A stretch of DNA of 64,000 nt from Pseudomonas frederiksbergensis (GCF_001874645.1 NZ_CP017886.1:5012501-5076500); one strand, 5' to 3'. Positions 42,405-51,608 are shown, counted from the first letter of the stretch. Program-made: numbers and translations. Notes: generated from the letters alone by a model not told the origin.

Positions 42405-43976
42405 TTGATCAAAAAGTACGCATGTTACGTGAGCCTTTTCCTGCTCGCTGCGCCATTGGTCGCGACGGCCCAGAACGAGCGGGCTGATCACGACAGTCCG
42501 TTGCAATTGGCGCTTACTCAATTGCCGGTCGATTGCCCGCGCCTGGCCGCGCACGTGAGCGCGCCAGCGCAAATGCTGTTGCAGGCTTTTTATCAGCAGC
42601 AAAATGACGTCCTGCTCTGGTCTGCCAACGGACGCTTGTCGGCATTGCAGGCGCAGTTGCAGCAGTTGGCCGATGACGGCCTCGACCCCAGCCGTTACAG
42701 CCTGCCCACGGGCGGTACCGAGGGGGATGCGCTGTGTGCCGACATCGGCATCAGTCAGCGTTACCTGCAAGCCTTGCAGGACCTGCGTTACGGCCGCTTG
42801 CTGCAATCTCGTTTCGAGCCGCTGTGGCATGCGCAGGCGATGCAGCGCGATCGCCCCGCCGAGGTGCTGGCCATTGCCGGGCCGGGTCTGCAAGACATGG
42901 CGACGGCGTTTCAGCTGGCCCGTCCAAGCCTTGAGCAATACCAGAGCTTGCGCCGTGTCTATGCCCGGCAGCGTCAGCAGCCGTTGCCCCATTGGCAGGC
43001 GCTCGCCAGTGGGCCCCTGTTACAACCCGGCGTACAGGATGCGCGAGTCCCTGAGCTGGCGAAGCGACTGTTCAGCGAGGGCTATCTGGCCAGCGTTTCC
43101 GCGGGTGGCGGCACGGTCTACAACAAGGCGCTGGTGAGCGCGGTGAAAAACTTCCAGCTGAGCCATTCGCTGCAAGCGGATGGTGTGCTGGGGGCGGGCA
43201 CCTTGAACGAGCTGAACGTCAGCCCGGCGGTGCGGCGTGAGCAGTTGCGCATCAACCTCGAACGTTTTCGCTGGCTGGCGCAGGATCTGGAACCCAATGG
43301 CTTGCTGGTCAATGTTGCCGCGGCAACATTGACCGTCTATCAGGGCGGTGTGCCGGTCTGGCACACACGCACTCAGGTGGGGCGTGCCGAGCGGCAGACC
43401 CCGCTGCTGAAGTCGTCGGTCACGCGCCTGACCCTGAACCCGACCTGGACAGTGCCACCGACCATCATGCGTGAAGACAAACTGCCGGAAATTCGCCGGG
43501 ATCAGGCGTTCCTGAGTCAACAGAACCTGCAGGTGCTGGACAGCGACGGCCATCCGTTGGCGGTGGACGAGATCGACTGGGATAATCCCGGCAATATCCT
43601 CTTGCGCCAGGACGCCGGACCGAAGAATCCGCTGGGGCAAATGGCGATCCGCTTTCCCAACCCGTTCTCCGTGTACCTGCACGACACCCCCAGCCAGGCG
43701 CTTTTCCAAAAGGCGCCGCGCGCGTTCAGTTCAGGCTGTGTGCGGGTCGAGCAAGCGATGCAGTTGCGCGATCTGTTGTTGAGCCCGGCTGAGCGTCTGC
43801 GGACCAATGAGTTGTTGGCGACAGGGCTAACCCACGAATTCAGGCTCGCTACGCCGGTGCCGATTCTGCTCGGTTACTGGACCGTGCAAGCCGACAGGCA
43901 AGGCCAGTTGCTCTATGCCCCGGATATTTATGGGCGTGATGCCGCATTGTCGGCCGCGCTGGGCGGCAAGTCCTGA
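42405..43976 (+). CDS. L,D-transpeptidase (YcbB/LdtD-like)
   Basis: A 523-residue protein with a signal peptide (KKYACYVSLFLLAAPLVATAQ), an N-terminal scaffold domain, a peptidoglycan-binding repeat (LAKRLFSEGYL...VKNFQLSHSLQADGVLGAGTLNELN, about residues 210-265) and a YkuD domain with catalytic Cys in SSGCVRVEQAM (near residue 446). It forms 3-3 cross-links. The start is TTG; GGAG occurs upstream. Confidence 0.9.
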   Translation: MIKKYACYVSLFLLAAPLVATAQNERADHDSPLQLALTQLPVDCPRLAAHVSAPAQMLLQAFYQQQNDVLLWSANGRLSALQAQLQQLADDGLDPSRYSLPTGGTEGDALCADIGISQRYLQALQDLRYGRLLQSRFEPLWHAQAMQRDRPAEVLAIAGPGLQDMATAFQLARPSLEQYQSLRRVYARQRQQPLPHWQALASGPLLQPGVQDARVPELAKRLFSEGYLASVSAGGGTVYNKALVSAVKNFQLSHSLQADGVLGAGTLNELNVSPAVRREQLRINLERFRWLAQDLEPNGLLVNVAAATLTVYQGGVPVWHTRTQVGRAERQTPLLKSSVTRLTLNPTWTVPPTIMREDKLPEIRRDQAFLSQQNLQVLDSDGHPLAVDEIDWDNPGNILLRQDAGPKNPLGQMAIRFPNPFSVYLHDTPSQALFQKAPRAFSSGCVRVEQAMQLRDLLLSPAERLRTNELLATGLTHEFRLATPVPILLGYWTVQADRQGQLLYAPDIYGRDAALSAALGGKS

Positions 43977-44011
43977 GCGTTACTCTTACCTTCAGTCGGG
44001 AGGTACACGGC

Positions 44012-44575
44012 ATGAGCAATGGACCTCGTGAGCAGGGCGAGCCCTTCAAGCGGTTGTTTTTCGCGCTGCCCTGCGCCACGGCACAACGTCGAGCGATAGC
44101 TCAATGGCGAAACGCTCTGGGGCTCAATAGCGGACGCCCGGTGCCAGCGGAAAACTTCCATCTGACGCTGATGTTTCTGGGGTCTGTGGCGGTGGCGCAG
44201 ATTCCGGGTATCTGTGCTGCCGCCGCGCAAGTACGAACGCCCGGCGAGCCGTTGACGGTTGCTCTCGACCGTCTGGATGCATGGCGCCGCGCCGGTGTTT
44301 TGTTGCTCGCGCCTGCGCAGACGCCGCTGCCTTTGCGTCAGCTGGTGTATGCCTTGCAACAGGCGATGCTGGCGCTTGGGTTTGAGGACGCTCCCCGGGA
44401 ATATCGTCCTCACTTGACCTTGATGCGGGACTTTCGAGAGCCTGTCCCTGAATCTGACACTCCGCCAGACTTTCATCTTAACGCCCGTCACTTCGCCCTG
44501 TTCGAATCGCATAAAGGTCGCTATCGCTCACTGGCCGAATGGCCTCTGGTGCCAATGACGGGGTCAGGACAGTAG
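44012..44575 (+). CDS. thpR: RNA 2',3'-cyclic phosphodiesterase
   Basis: A 187-residue 2H phosphoesterase with the two HxTx motifs NFHLTLMFLGS (residue ~51) and RPHLTLMRDF (~133), and the opening RLFFALPC typical of ThpR/LigT. It opens 2',3'-cyclic phosphate ends of RNA. Its 3' end overlaps the convergent glycosyltransferase gene by 12 bp. Confidence 0.9.
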   Translation: MSNGPREQGEPFKRLFFALPCATAQRRAIAQWRNALGLNSGRPVPAENFHLTLMFLGSVAVAQIPGICAAAAQVRTPGEPLTVALDRLDAWRRAGVLLLAPAQTPLPLRQLVYALQQAMLALGFEDAPREYRPHLTLMRDFREPVPESDTPPDFHLNARHFALFESHKGRYRSLAEWPLVPMTGSGQ

Positions 44576-45355
44576 AGGGCTCTCTCTGGTCAGTTGGTTG
44601 TACATTTTCACCCTTCGATGGCTGTGCGCATAACCGCCCATCGCTGAAACCGTCCCGCTTTGTATATGGTCCAGGTAACGGAACATCGTGCGTGGCGAAA
44701 TAAAGCCGATCGTGTAGTTCAGCGCAGCCATTCGGTCTTGCAGTTCGTAGCCCGGATTGCGCCCATCCATTTGAAAGTGCAGCCCGTGTTTTTTAATCAG
44801 GCGCGCATTCCACAGGGTACAGAAGCTCTTTAAATGAACTTCTTTGAATGGTTTCGGCGCCCGTGCATTCAGCCCCAAGGCCAGCAAACTACGCCGCGCG
44901 TAGTGCTTGAAAAACCGTGATATCAGGCGCCAGGTCGATCGCGCCACACCGCGATTCAACTGTTCCAGGCAGCCAACCGCCGCCACTTCTTGCGGGCCCG
45001 TGCACTGGCTGATCATCAGGCTGAAAATAGCCGGGTTGTAAATGAACGTATCGGTGTGCAACAAAAACACGTACTCGGTTTCAATGTGCTCCAGGGCAAG
45101 ATCCAAGGCCCGACCGTGAGCGATATTCCCGGCTTCAGGGGCGATACTTTTACGCTCGATCAGGTTGATCCAGTCGAGCGTGCGCAGGTAGTCGCTGCTC
45201 GCATCGTTCGAATAGTTATCCACCACAAACACCGGCACGCCAGCCTTCTGCACACCTTCGCGCAGCAGTTCCAGGCAGGTCCTGGTCAGTTCCAGCGATT
45301 TATAGTTAACCAACACAATGCTGTAGTTTGCCGGGGTCGAAAGTGGGCGCTTCAT
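44564..45355 (-). CDS. Glycosyltransferase family 2 protein
   Basis: A 263-residue GT-A fold enzyme: YSIVLVNYKSLELTRTCLELL at the start, VFVVDNYSNDASSDYL, and the DxD-like LLHTDTFIYNP near residue 100. It transfers a sugar from a nucleotide donor; the acceptor is unknown. The next gene, a divergent membrane acyltransferase, could modify the same glycan. Confidence 0.86.
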   Translation of the reverse strand: MKRPLSTPANYSIVLVNYKSLELTRTCLELLREGVQKAGVPVFVVDNYSNDASSDYLRTLDWINLIERKSIAPEAGNIAHGRALDLALEHIETEYVFLLHTDTFIYNPAIFSLMISQCTGPQEVAAVGCLEQLNRGVARSTWRLISRFFKHYARRSLLALGLNARAPKPFKEVHLKSFCTLWNARLIKKHGLHFQMDGRNPGYELQDRMAALNYTIGFISPRTMFRYLDHIQSGTVSAMGGYAHSHRRVKMYNQLTRESPLLS

Positions 45356-45596
45356 ACGTTATTGAGCCTCGAATGCTGAGTGCTTTGATGGCCGATAAAC
45401 GGGCTTGTCGATGCCGTTATCACGTTGGCCACTGCCTGAACTTCAGGCGTGCGCTCATCCTAGAGAGGTCAATCTTTCGGCCTGTTCTCGGGCGGATAAA
45501 TTTTTTGACAGGGTTGTTTCTGATTCCGATGCGCAGGGAGGCGGGGAAGCGAGGGGGCAGAAAGTTCATGCACAGCGAAAAAGCCTGTTCTCCGGG

Positions 45597-45620
45597 CGTA
45601 AAGCATCGTAATTTACGCGC
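45597..45620. promoter_or_regulatory. Dyad in the glycosyltransferase/acyltransferase interval
   Basis: GCGTAAA and TTTACGC form a perfect 7-bp inverted repeat about 30 bp upstream of the acyltransferase start. It may be an operator or a leader hairpin. Confidence 0.3.
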
Positions 45621-45649
45621 CATAACTACAAGGACTTTTAGGGGTTTAA

Positions 45650-46651
45650 GTGGGAGCGTATCGTCTGCTGTTGGCCGTTCTGGTGGCCGTTTCTCATATG
45701 GGCAAGACGTTCGCGGGGCTAAACCCCGGTGTGGTTGCCGTGATTTCCTTCCTGATTATCAGCGGTTTCGTGATGACCTCGCTGATCGAGCGCAACTACA
45801 AGGCGCCGGAGAACATCGGCCTGTTCTACATGGACAGGGCCTTGAGGCTCTACCCCCAGTTCCTGTTCTACTTCTTTGTCTCCTGCGCGGTGATCTATTT
45901 CCTCCTGCCCGGCACGCCTCAAGCCGCCGAGTTGACGCTCAGGAACATCGCCGTGAGTCTACCTATCGTACCCCTTGGCTTTTATATGTTCGGGGCTGCC
46001 GGGTCGGAGATCTTGCCGCCGGCCTGGTCGCTCGGGCTTGAGATGTGTTTTTACCTGGCGATCCCTTTCCTGATCATCTACAAGGCTCGGGGCGTTGCGT
46101 TTGTCCTGTCTGTTGCCGTTTTCATGGCCGCGTGTCTTGGCTACATCAACGCCGACCTGTACGGCTATCGGCTATTGCCCGGCGTCCTGTTCATGTTCCT
46201 GTGCGGCAGCTACCTGTACAAACCACAGGCGAAGGGTCTAACGATCGCTGCCGGCACCGCCCTGGCGGCAGCCTTGATATTTGTGGCCATCATGGCGGGA
46301 TTGATAGAGCGCCGGCCATTCAATGCGGAGGTGACCGCCGGTATAGCGTTAGGCGTGCCCGCCGTTTACCTGCTGACAAAGCTCAAGTTTCACCGGGTTG
46401 ACGAATTCCTCGGGAACATCAGCTACGGCGTGTTCCTGAATCACTTTGTGGTGATGTACTTCCTGCGCGCCTTTTGGCCAGTCGCCTACGATGGGTACAT
46501 CGTTGCAACAGTACTGACCCTGTCGTTCCTGTTGAGCGGAGTTTCGTACTACGGCGTTGAGCGGCCGGTTCTGAAGCTTCGTCATGCGCTTCGCGCCGGC
46601 GTGAATAATCAAGCTGATCCACGTGGCCCGGCGCGAAGCGCGCATGGATGA
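45650..46651 (+). CDS. Acyltransferase family 3 membrane protein
   Basis: A 333-residue OafA-like O-acyltransferase with about nine to ten membrane helices; SHMGKTFAGLNPGVVAVISFLIISGFVMTSL matches the family's N-terminal motif and FYMDRALRLYPQFLFYF the conserved R-L-YP motif. GTG start. The native coding sequence appears to end around LKLRHALRAG; the last ~16 residues are read from phage-derived sequence (relic at 46608-46684), so the C-terminus was altered by a rearrangement. Confidence 0.85.
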   Translation: MGAYRLLLAVLVAVSHMGKTFAGLNPGVVAVISFLIISGFVMTSLIERNYKAPENIGLFYMDRALRLYPQFLFYFFVSCAVIYFLLPGTPQAAELTLRNIAVSLPIVPLGFYMFGAAGSEILPPAWSLGLEMCFYLAIPFLIIYKARGVAFVLSVAVFMAACLGYINADLYGYRLLPGVLFMFLCGSYLYKPQAKGLTIAAGTALAAALIFVAIMAGLIERRPFNAEVTAGIALGVPAVYLLTKLKFHRVDEFLGNISYGVFLNHFVVMYFLRAFWPVAYDGYIVATVLTLSFLLSGVSYYGVERPVLKLRHALRAGVNNQADPRGPARSAHG

Positions 46652-46684
46652 CGACACCTACCGCCTGATGTTGGCCGGCATGGA
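46608..46684 (+). pseudogene. Relic of a Mu gp16/GemA-type gene
   Basis: Read in the frame starting at 46608, the 26 codons give IKLIHVARREARMDDDTYRL and then MLAGME, matching 22 of 26 residues of the gp16-like protein encoded at 19561-20001 (IKLIHVARRELGMDDDTYRL, MLSGMK). It overlaps the acyltransferase 3' end in another frame. No other phage sequence is adjacent. Confidence 0.85.
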
Positions 46685-46737
46685 AATGAATCTGTCCTCA
46701 CTTGCTTCAAGGCATCACTCTGCGTAACAGCCGGGAC

Positions 46738-46920
46738 TCAGCGCACCAGGCAGGGCTTTTTGTTATCGAACTTCCAGCCGGGAATCATGAACTGCATGGC
46801 CACGCTGTCGTCGCGCGCGCCGAGGCCCATGCCTTTGTAGCGCTCGTGGGCCTTGGCGACGGCGTCCATGTCGATGTCTACGCCCAGGCCATGTTTGGTC
46901 GGAACCTTGACGTATCGGCC
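46738..46920 (-). pseudogene. C-terminal fragment of glucarate dehydratase
   Basis: About 60 residues remain: [40 protein letters not shown] and [18 protein letters not shown], the C-terminus of GudD-type enolase-superfamily dehydratases. The catalytic barrel and start are gone. The homology stops near 46920, where sequence from a GntR-type gene on the opposite strand takes over. Confidence 0.85.
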
Positions 46921-46934
46921 AGCGGAATGTCCAC

Positions 46935-47274
46935 CGATTGCAGCTGGATCGGCGTGGGAACATTTGCCCTGAATTCGTTGGCCAATAACGACAGCAGCGT
47001 TGAGCCCGACGTGCGTTTTCATCGGCTGATTGCAGAAGCTACCGGGAATTCGTACTTCACCGATATCCTCTATCACCTCGGTAACTCGGTCATACCTCGC
47101 ACGCGAATCAATGCGCAGGAACGGGGTGACACCGATCTGATGAAGCTGGGCCAATCCGCCAACCTGGAACACGAAGCGATCTTCAATGCGATTCGCCGGC
47201 AGGACCCCGACGCGGCCAGAGCGGCCATGCTGCTTCATTTGAGCAATAGCCTGGAGCGTATGGCGGTTGAGTGA
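46935..47274 (+). pseudogene. C-terminal (FCD) fragment of a GntR-family regulator
   Basis: The frame retains roughly the last 110 residues: [36 protein letters not shown] and [22 protein letters not shown], the FCD effector domain of FadR-type GntR regulators. The DNA-binding domain is missing; the residues before ~46950 belong to foreign sequence. It was probably the divergent regulator of the adjacent glucarate dehydratase. Confidence 0.82.
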
Positions 47275-47299
47275 GGCAACGATATCGCCCCATCCCGCC

Positions 47300-48253
47300 T
47301 CAAACCAACAATCGCAGCGTTTCAAACAGCTGCCGATCTTCCTTCTTCGCCGAACGGGCGTGGCGCCGAATAACCTGTAGCAGGCAGTCGGTAAAACACA
47401 GCGCCGGATTGCTCAGCGAGCCGTTGCGGCGAGTGACGATGCTCAGCTGTCTCGGTTCGAACTGCTCGGTCAGGTTCAGGGAAACCAACCGGCCGAGGAA
47501 GGGCGAGGCAGTGCTCAGGATGGTCGGGCCCCAAGTGCACATGTCGGCCCGTTCGAGCATCATTTGCAGAATCGCCAGTGAATGGGCCCGGATGATTCGT
47601 TTTTCATCTATTTGCGCACTGTGCTTCCAGAACAGTTCCTGCATCAGCGCATCGTGACCGTCTGGCGCGTAGTTCAGGGTCCAGTCCTGGTCGAGCAATT
47701 CGTGGATCGACTGGGCGTTCTGTCGCGGATGACCCTGGCGAACCAGCACCGAGGTCTGGTAATCGAGCAGGGTTTCGCAGGAAAATTCCGGGGTTGCTTG
47801 AGCCGGGTGAAGCTGACCGATGGCGAAATCCATGCTGCCGTCGCGCAGCAGCGGCTGGGCAACCGCCATCAGGCTTTCGAACAATTCCAGGTGGATGTCC
47901 GGCATGCGCGCCCGAAAGGCCAATACCACTTCGGGCAAGAAGGTTAGCGCGACCCATGGCGTGACCCCGACGCAGAGTCGCCCTTGGGCCTTGCCGCGCA
48001 GGTGATCAAGTTCGGTCTGCGCATGTTCCAGTTGCTTGAGCACCAGCCTGGCGTGCGTCAGCAGCACCTTGCCGTATTCGGTGAAGTTCAGCCCGCTGGG
48101 GGTTCTGACGAACAGCGGTAACTGTTGTTCGGTTTCCAGCTCGCGCAAGGCTTTGGTCACGGCGGCCTGGGACATGTCCAGCGAGCGTGCAGCGGCGCGG
48201 ATGCTGCCGGTCTCGGCGCTGGCAATCAGGGCCTGTAATTGATGCAGTTTCAT
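47300..48253 (-). CDS. LysR-family transcriptional regulator
   Basis: A 317-residue LTTR ([61 protein letters not shown]). It is divergent from the M20 hydrolase gene (141 bp between starts) and should control the M20/solute-binding-protein unit. The ATG at 48253 is used rather than an upstream extension. Confidence 0.92.
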   Translation of the reverse strand: MKLHQLQALIASAETGSIRAAARSLDMSQAAVTKALRELETEQQLPLFVRTPSGLNFTEYGKVLLTHARLVLKQLEHAQTELDHLRGKAQGRLCVGVTPWVALTFLPEVVLAFRARMPDIHLELFESLMAVAQPLLRDGSMDFAIGQLHPAQATPEFSCETLLDYQTSVLVRQGHPRQNAQSIHELLDQDWTLNYAPDGHDALMQELFWKHSAQIDEKRIIRAHSLAILQMMLERADMCTWGPTILSTASPFLGRLVSLNLTEQFEPRQLSIVTRRNGSLSNPALCFTDCLLQVIRRHARSAKKEDRQLFETLRLLV

Positions 48254-48394
48254 CTGCTTACCTTGGCGACAACTATTGGTTGTCATCATAACCAAACTGA
48301 GCCTCCCCAGCCTACGGCCCATTCCTTAAGATCGACCCAACAGCGCCCGGGTTGAGTGGCGGGCAGTTGAATCATCTTATCGAGGAGTACACCC

Positions 48395-49564
48395 ATGGAT
48401 GCTCGCCATATCCTGCCGGGAATAGCGGCGCAACAGGACGAAATGATCGCCCTGCGTCAGCGTATTCACGCGCACCCGGAGCTTGGGTTTGAAGAGTTCA
48501 CCACCAGCGAGCTGGTCGCGCAGTGTTTGACGCAGTGGGGGTATGAAGTCAGCAAAGGCGTGGGCAAGACCGGCGTGGTCGGGACCCTGAAAAATGGCCA
48601 AGGGCGGTCCCTTGGACTGCGTGCTGACATGGATGCGCTGCCGATTCAGGAAGCCACCGGGTTGCCTTATGCCAGCCGGATCGACGGCGTGATGCATGCC
48701 TGCGGCCATGACGGTCACACGGCAACCTTGCTGGCGGCGGCTAAATACCTGGCGCAAACGCGGGATTTCAACGGCACGCTGAATCTGGTTTTCCAGCCGG
48801 CCGAAGAAGGGCTGGGCGGCGCCAGGAAGATGCTCGAGGATGGGCTGTTCGAACGTTTTCCGTGCGATGCGATATTTGCCATGCACAACATTCCGGGCTA
48901 TCCCACCGGGCAGCTGGGGTTTTACAGCGGTCCGTTCATGGCCTCTGCCGATACCGTCACGATCAAAATCATCGGCACCGGTGGCCATGGCGCGGTGCCG
49001 CATAAGGCGGTCGACCCGGTGGTGGTCTGCGCGTCGATCGTGATGGCCTTGCAAAGCATTGTCTCGCGTAACGTCAATCCGCAAGAAGCGGCGATCATCA
49101 CGGTGGGTTCCATTCATGCCGGGAACGTTTCGAATGTGATTCCCGCGTCCGCCGAAATGATCCTGAGCGTACGAGCATTGACGCCTGAGGTTCGCCAGTT
49201 GCTCGAACGCAGAATTACCGAGCTGGTAAACGGACAGGCTACGAGTTTCGGTGCACAAGCCGAAATCGATTATTTCCACTGCCATCCGGTGTTGATCAAC
49301 GATCCGGAGCAAACCGCGTTCGCCCGTCAGGTCGCACAGGAGTGGTTGGGAGAAGGGCAACTGATCGAAGACCTGCGGCCCTTCACCGCCAGCGAGGACT
49401 TCGCGTTCATTCTGGAAAAATGCCCGGGCAGTTATCTGGTGATTGGCAATGGCCAGGGCGATGGCAGCTGCTTGCTGCACAATCCCGGTTACGACTTCAA
49501 TGATGCCTGCCTGCCAATCGGCGCGAGCTATTGGGTGAAGTTGGCCGAGGGTTTTCTGCGTTGA
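48395..49564 (+). CDS. M20 family amidohydrolase (hippurate hydrolase-like)
   Basis: A 389-residue metallohydrolase with RIHAHPELGFEEFTTSELV at the start, LRADMDALPIQE, MHACGHDGHTATLLAAAKYL and FQPAEEGLGGARKM, the metal- and catalysis-linked motifs of the HipO/IAA-amino-acid hydrolase group. It releases an amino acid from an N-acyl conjugate. Followed by a periplasmic amino-acid binding protein, it probably works on an imported conjugate. Confidence 0.92.
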   Translation: MDARHILPGIAAQQDEMIALRQRIHAHPELGFEEFTTSELVAQCLTQWGYEVSKGVGKTGVVGTLKNGQGRSLGLRADMDALPIQEATGLPYASRIDGVMHACGHDGHTATLLAAAKYLAQTRDFNGTLNLVFQPAEEGLGGARKMLEDGLFERFPCDAIFAMHNIPGYPTGQLGFYSGPFMASADTVTIKIIGTGGHGAVPHKAVDPVVVCASIVMALQSIVSRNVNPQEAAIITVGSIHAGNVSNVIPASAEMILSVRALTPEVRQLLERRITELVNGQATSFGAQAEIDYFHCHPVLINDPEQTAFARQVAQEWLGEGQLIEDLRPFTASEDFAFILEKCPGSYLVIGNGQGDGSCLLHNPGYDFNDACLPIGASYWVKLAEGFLR

Positions 49565-49658
49565 GGCGCACGGTTTTTGAACATCAATGTTTTCGAGCAT
49601 CACGGTTGTAAAAAACGGTCGGTCACCCGACTCGGCGAACCCCAGGAGGACAATAACA

Positions 49659-50447
49659 ATGAATAAGATGATCGCGGCGGTTTCACTGGTTTTCTTGACG
49701 GCATCCGGCTTGGCCGGCGCGGCCGACGGGTCCGGTAAAGTCTTGAGGCTGGGTATTGACCCGACGTATCCACCGTTGGAATACAAAAACCAGGATGGCA
49801 CGCTGACCGGCTTTGGCGTCGACATCGCCGACGCGCTGTGTGCAGAGTTGCACGCTAAATGCGTCTGGGTTGAAAGCAGCTGGGACGGGATGATTCCAGG
49901 GCTGCTGGCGCGCAAGTTCGACGCTATCGCTTCGTCGATGACCGTCACCCCCAAGCGTCAGGAGCAGATTGCGTTTAGTGACAAGGTCTCCAACGCGCCG
50001 GCACGTTTGGTCATCAAGCGCGGATCGGACCTGCAACCGACCGTCGAGTCGCTTAAAGGCAAGCGCATCGGCGTGGAGCAGGGCTCGACCCAGGAAGCTT
50101 TTGCGAAAGCCGTCTGGGGCAAGCGGGGTGTAGAGATTCTTTCTTATCAGAATCAGGATCAGGTCTACGCCGACCTCGTGGTCGGGCGCCTCGATGCGTC
50201 GTTGCAGGGCTCGATTCAGGCCAGCTACGGGTTTCTGAATAAACCGGCGGGCAAGGACTACGAGTTTGCCGGCGGCACGCTGGACAACCCGGATTTCTTT
50301 GGCGTCGGTGACGGCATCGGCGTGCGCAAGAGTGACGTTGAATTGCGCGAAGACTTGAACAAGGCCCTGGCGACCATTCTGGCCAATGGCACGTATGCGA
50401 AGATCAACAAAAAGTACTTCGACTTCGACATCTACGGCGCGAAATAA
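49659..50447 (+). CDS. ABC transporter substrate-binding protein (polar amino acid type)
   Basis: A 262-residue periplasmic protein with signal peptide (KMIAAVSLVFLTASGLAGAAD) and the SBP_bac_3 pattern LRLGIDPTYPPLEYKNQDGTLTGFGVDIADAL and GKRIGVEQGSTQEAFAK. It resembles lysine/arginine/ornithine-type binding proteins. The ATG has AGGAGGA upstream. No permease or ATPase gene follows, so it must use a transporter encoded elsewhere. Confidence 0.92.
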   Translation: MNKMIAAVSLVFLTASGLAGAADGSGKVLRLGIDPTYPPLEYKNQDGTLTGFGVDIADALCAELHAKCVWVESSWDGMIPGLLARKFDAIASSMTVTPKRQEQIAFSDKVSNAPARLVIKRGSDLQPTVESLKGKRIGVEQGSTQEAFAKAVWGKRGVEILSYQNQDQVYADLVVGRLDASLQGSIQASYGFLNKPAGKDYEFAGGTLDNPDFFGVGDGIGVRKSDVELREDLNKALATILANGTYAKINKKYFDFDIYGAK

Positions 50448-50485
50448 ACCCCGCTCGATACCTTCAGTGAAGCGCTGGCTACCTC

Positions 50486-50570
50486 AAAAGATCGCAGCCT
50501 GCGGCAGCGCCTACGCCGACCAGTGGGAGCTATACGCAAGTCCGTAGGAGCTGCCGCAGGCTGCGATCTT
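50486..50570. repeat. REPIN
   Basis: Inverted REP arms at 50486-50515 and 50543-50570 (core CAGCCTGCGGCAGC / GCTGCCGCAGGCTG), the same REP type as at 36969 and 27342. One arm has a C where the others have a T (CAGCGCC), so this pair is slightly degenerate. Confidence 0.88.
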
Positions 50571-50600
50571 GGCGATCCCGCACGCGCCGAAAGTCACCGG

Positions 50601-50879
50601 TTACTTGCCAAGCGCCGCTGCCAGTAGCGGCGCGGCCTGTTCATCGGTCAGCGCGGGGAGAATCTCCATGGTCAGGAGGTCACTCCATTCGAGCACCCAT
50701 TTCTGTATCAGTGTGACATCACTGGCCTCTGCGATACCAAAACCGGTCATGCGTCCTACGGCATGCCAGCGCCCCAGCATGGTAACGCCTGCGGGTGGCG
50801 CTCCGCCTGTCTTGAGAAAACGTTCGATTGCACTATTACGGCGTTCCGGAGTGATTGACCAACTCACGATGTAGAGCAT
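50601..50879 (-). CDS. DUF3303-like protein
   Basis: A 92-residue protein (MLYIVSWSITPERRNSAIERFLKTGGAPPAGVTMLGRWHAVGRMTGFGIAEASD) that fits DUF3303, a ferredoxin-like/dimeric alpha-beta barrel family of unknown function. The SD AGGAGGTG is placed seven bases before the ATG at 50879, which fixes the start against longer frames. Confidence 0.78.
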   Translation of the reverse strand: MLYIVSWSITPERRNSAIERFLKTGGAPPAGVTMLGRWHAVGRMTGFGIAEASDVTLIQKWVLEWSDLLTMEILPALTDEQAAPLLAAALGK

Positions 50880-50892
50880 TTGCCACCTCCTG

Positions 50893-51114
50893 TCAGGGGT
50901 TGGCACCTGTTTTTCTCTGCGCGCACGAGGTGGGTGCCACGACCATGGGCACGCATCGGTTTGCAGTTTGTCCCTTGGCTGGCTTGATCGAAAACTCCCA
51001 TGAGAAGGCATAGCAGCCTCCTGAGTGCTGCGTATGACCGCTGATCTTCTTTCCCGCCTCTGCAACAAATTCGGGCACTTCAATATTCGGCAAGGCAGGT
51101 TTATGTTGAATCAT
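50893..51114 (-). CDS. Doubtful small frame
   Basis: A 73-residue frame (MIQHKPALPNIEVPEFVAEA at the start) between divergent DUF3303-like and DUF190-like genes. The first half looks protein-like, the second half is cysteine/proline-rich and unremarkable. No SD and no recognised family. Confidence 0.25.
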   Translation of the reverse strand: MIQHKPALPNIEVPEFVAEAGKKISGHTQHSGGCYAFSWEFSIKPAKGQTANRCVPMVVAPTSCAQRKTGANP

Positions 51115-51140
51115 TGAGGCCATTCAAGAGGAGATCCGTC

Positions 51141-51482
51141 ATGAAAGGTTTTCTGGTGATTTTCTTTACTCAGCAGAACCGGCGTCATCACGGAAAAATG
51201 CTCGGTGACTGGCTTATTGATCTGGCAAAAGAAATGGGCCTGCACGGGGCCACTCTGGCAACCGGTATTGAAGGCTTCGGGCATTCCGGGAAACTGCATT
51301 CCGCGCATTTTTTCGAGATGGCCGATCAGCCCGCCGAGATTCGTCTGGCAATTACCGAAGAAGAGTGCACTCGCCTGTTTAAGCGGCTTGAGGCCGAAGA
51401 CATCGCCTTGTTTTACATCAAGGCGCCGGTTGAATTCGGAACCGTGGGCAAAAGAGCCGGGCAGTCCAGTCACCAGCCTTGA
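51141..51482 (+). CDS. DUF190 domain protein
   Basis: A 113-residue PII-like protein: MKGFLVIFFTQQNRRHHGKMLGDWLIDLAKEMGLHGATLATGIEGFGHSGKLHSAHFFEMADQP matches DUF190, whose members fold like nitrogen-regulatory PII proteins. ATG at 51141 with GAGGAGA upstream. The partner is unknown. Confidence 0.85.
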   Translation: MKGFLVIFFTQQNRRHHGKMLGDWLIDLAKEMGLHGATLATGIEGFGHSGKLHSAHFFEMADQPAEIRLAITEEECTRLFKRLEAEDIALFYIKAPVEFGTVGKRAGQSSHQP

Positions 51483-51608
51483 GATCCCCGGGGTCTAAAC
51501 TCAGGTGTACAGCCCGGTTCATGGGGCATCCCTCGAATGCGTTTTTGCCTGTTCGAATCAGCCATTGTGCCGGGTTTCCATTCATCCGATTTTTTTCAGG
51601 ACGCCCGT

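Noticed and set aside
48377..49954. 525-codon minus-strand frame
   Set aside because: It is antisense to the M20 hydrolase with all its metal motifs and runs across the gene boundary.
51548..51566. TTCGAATC-like string suggesting a tRNA T-arm
   Set aside because: No acceptor, D or anticodon stems around it; no tRNA was found in the window.
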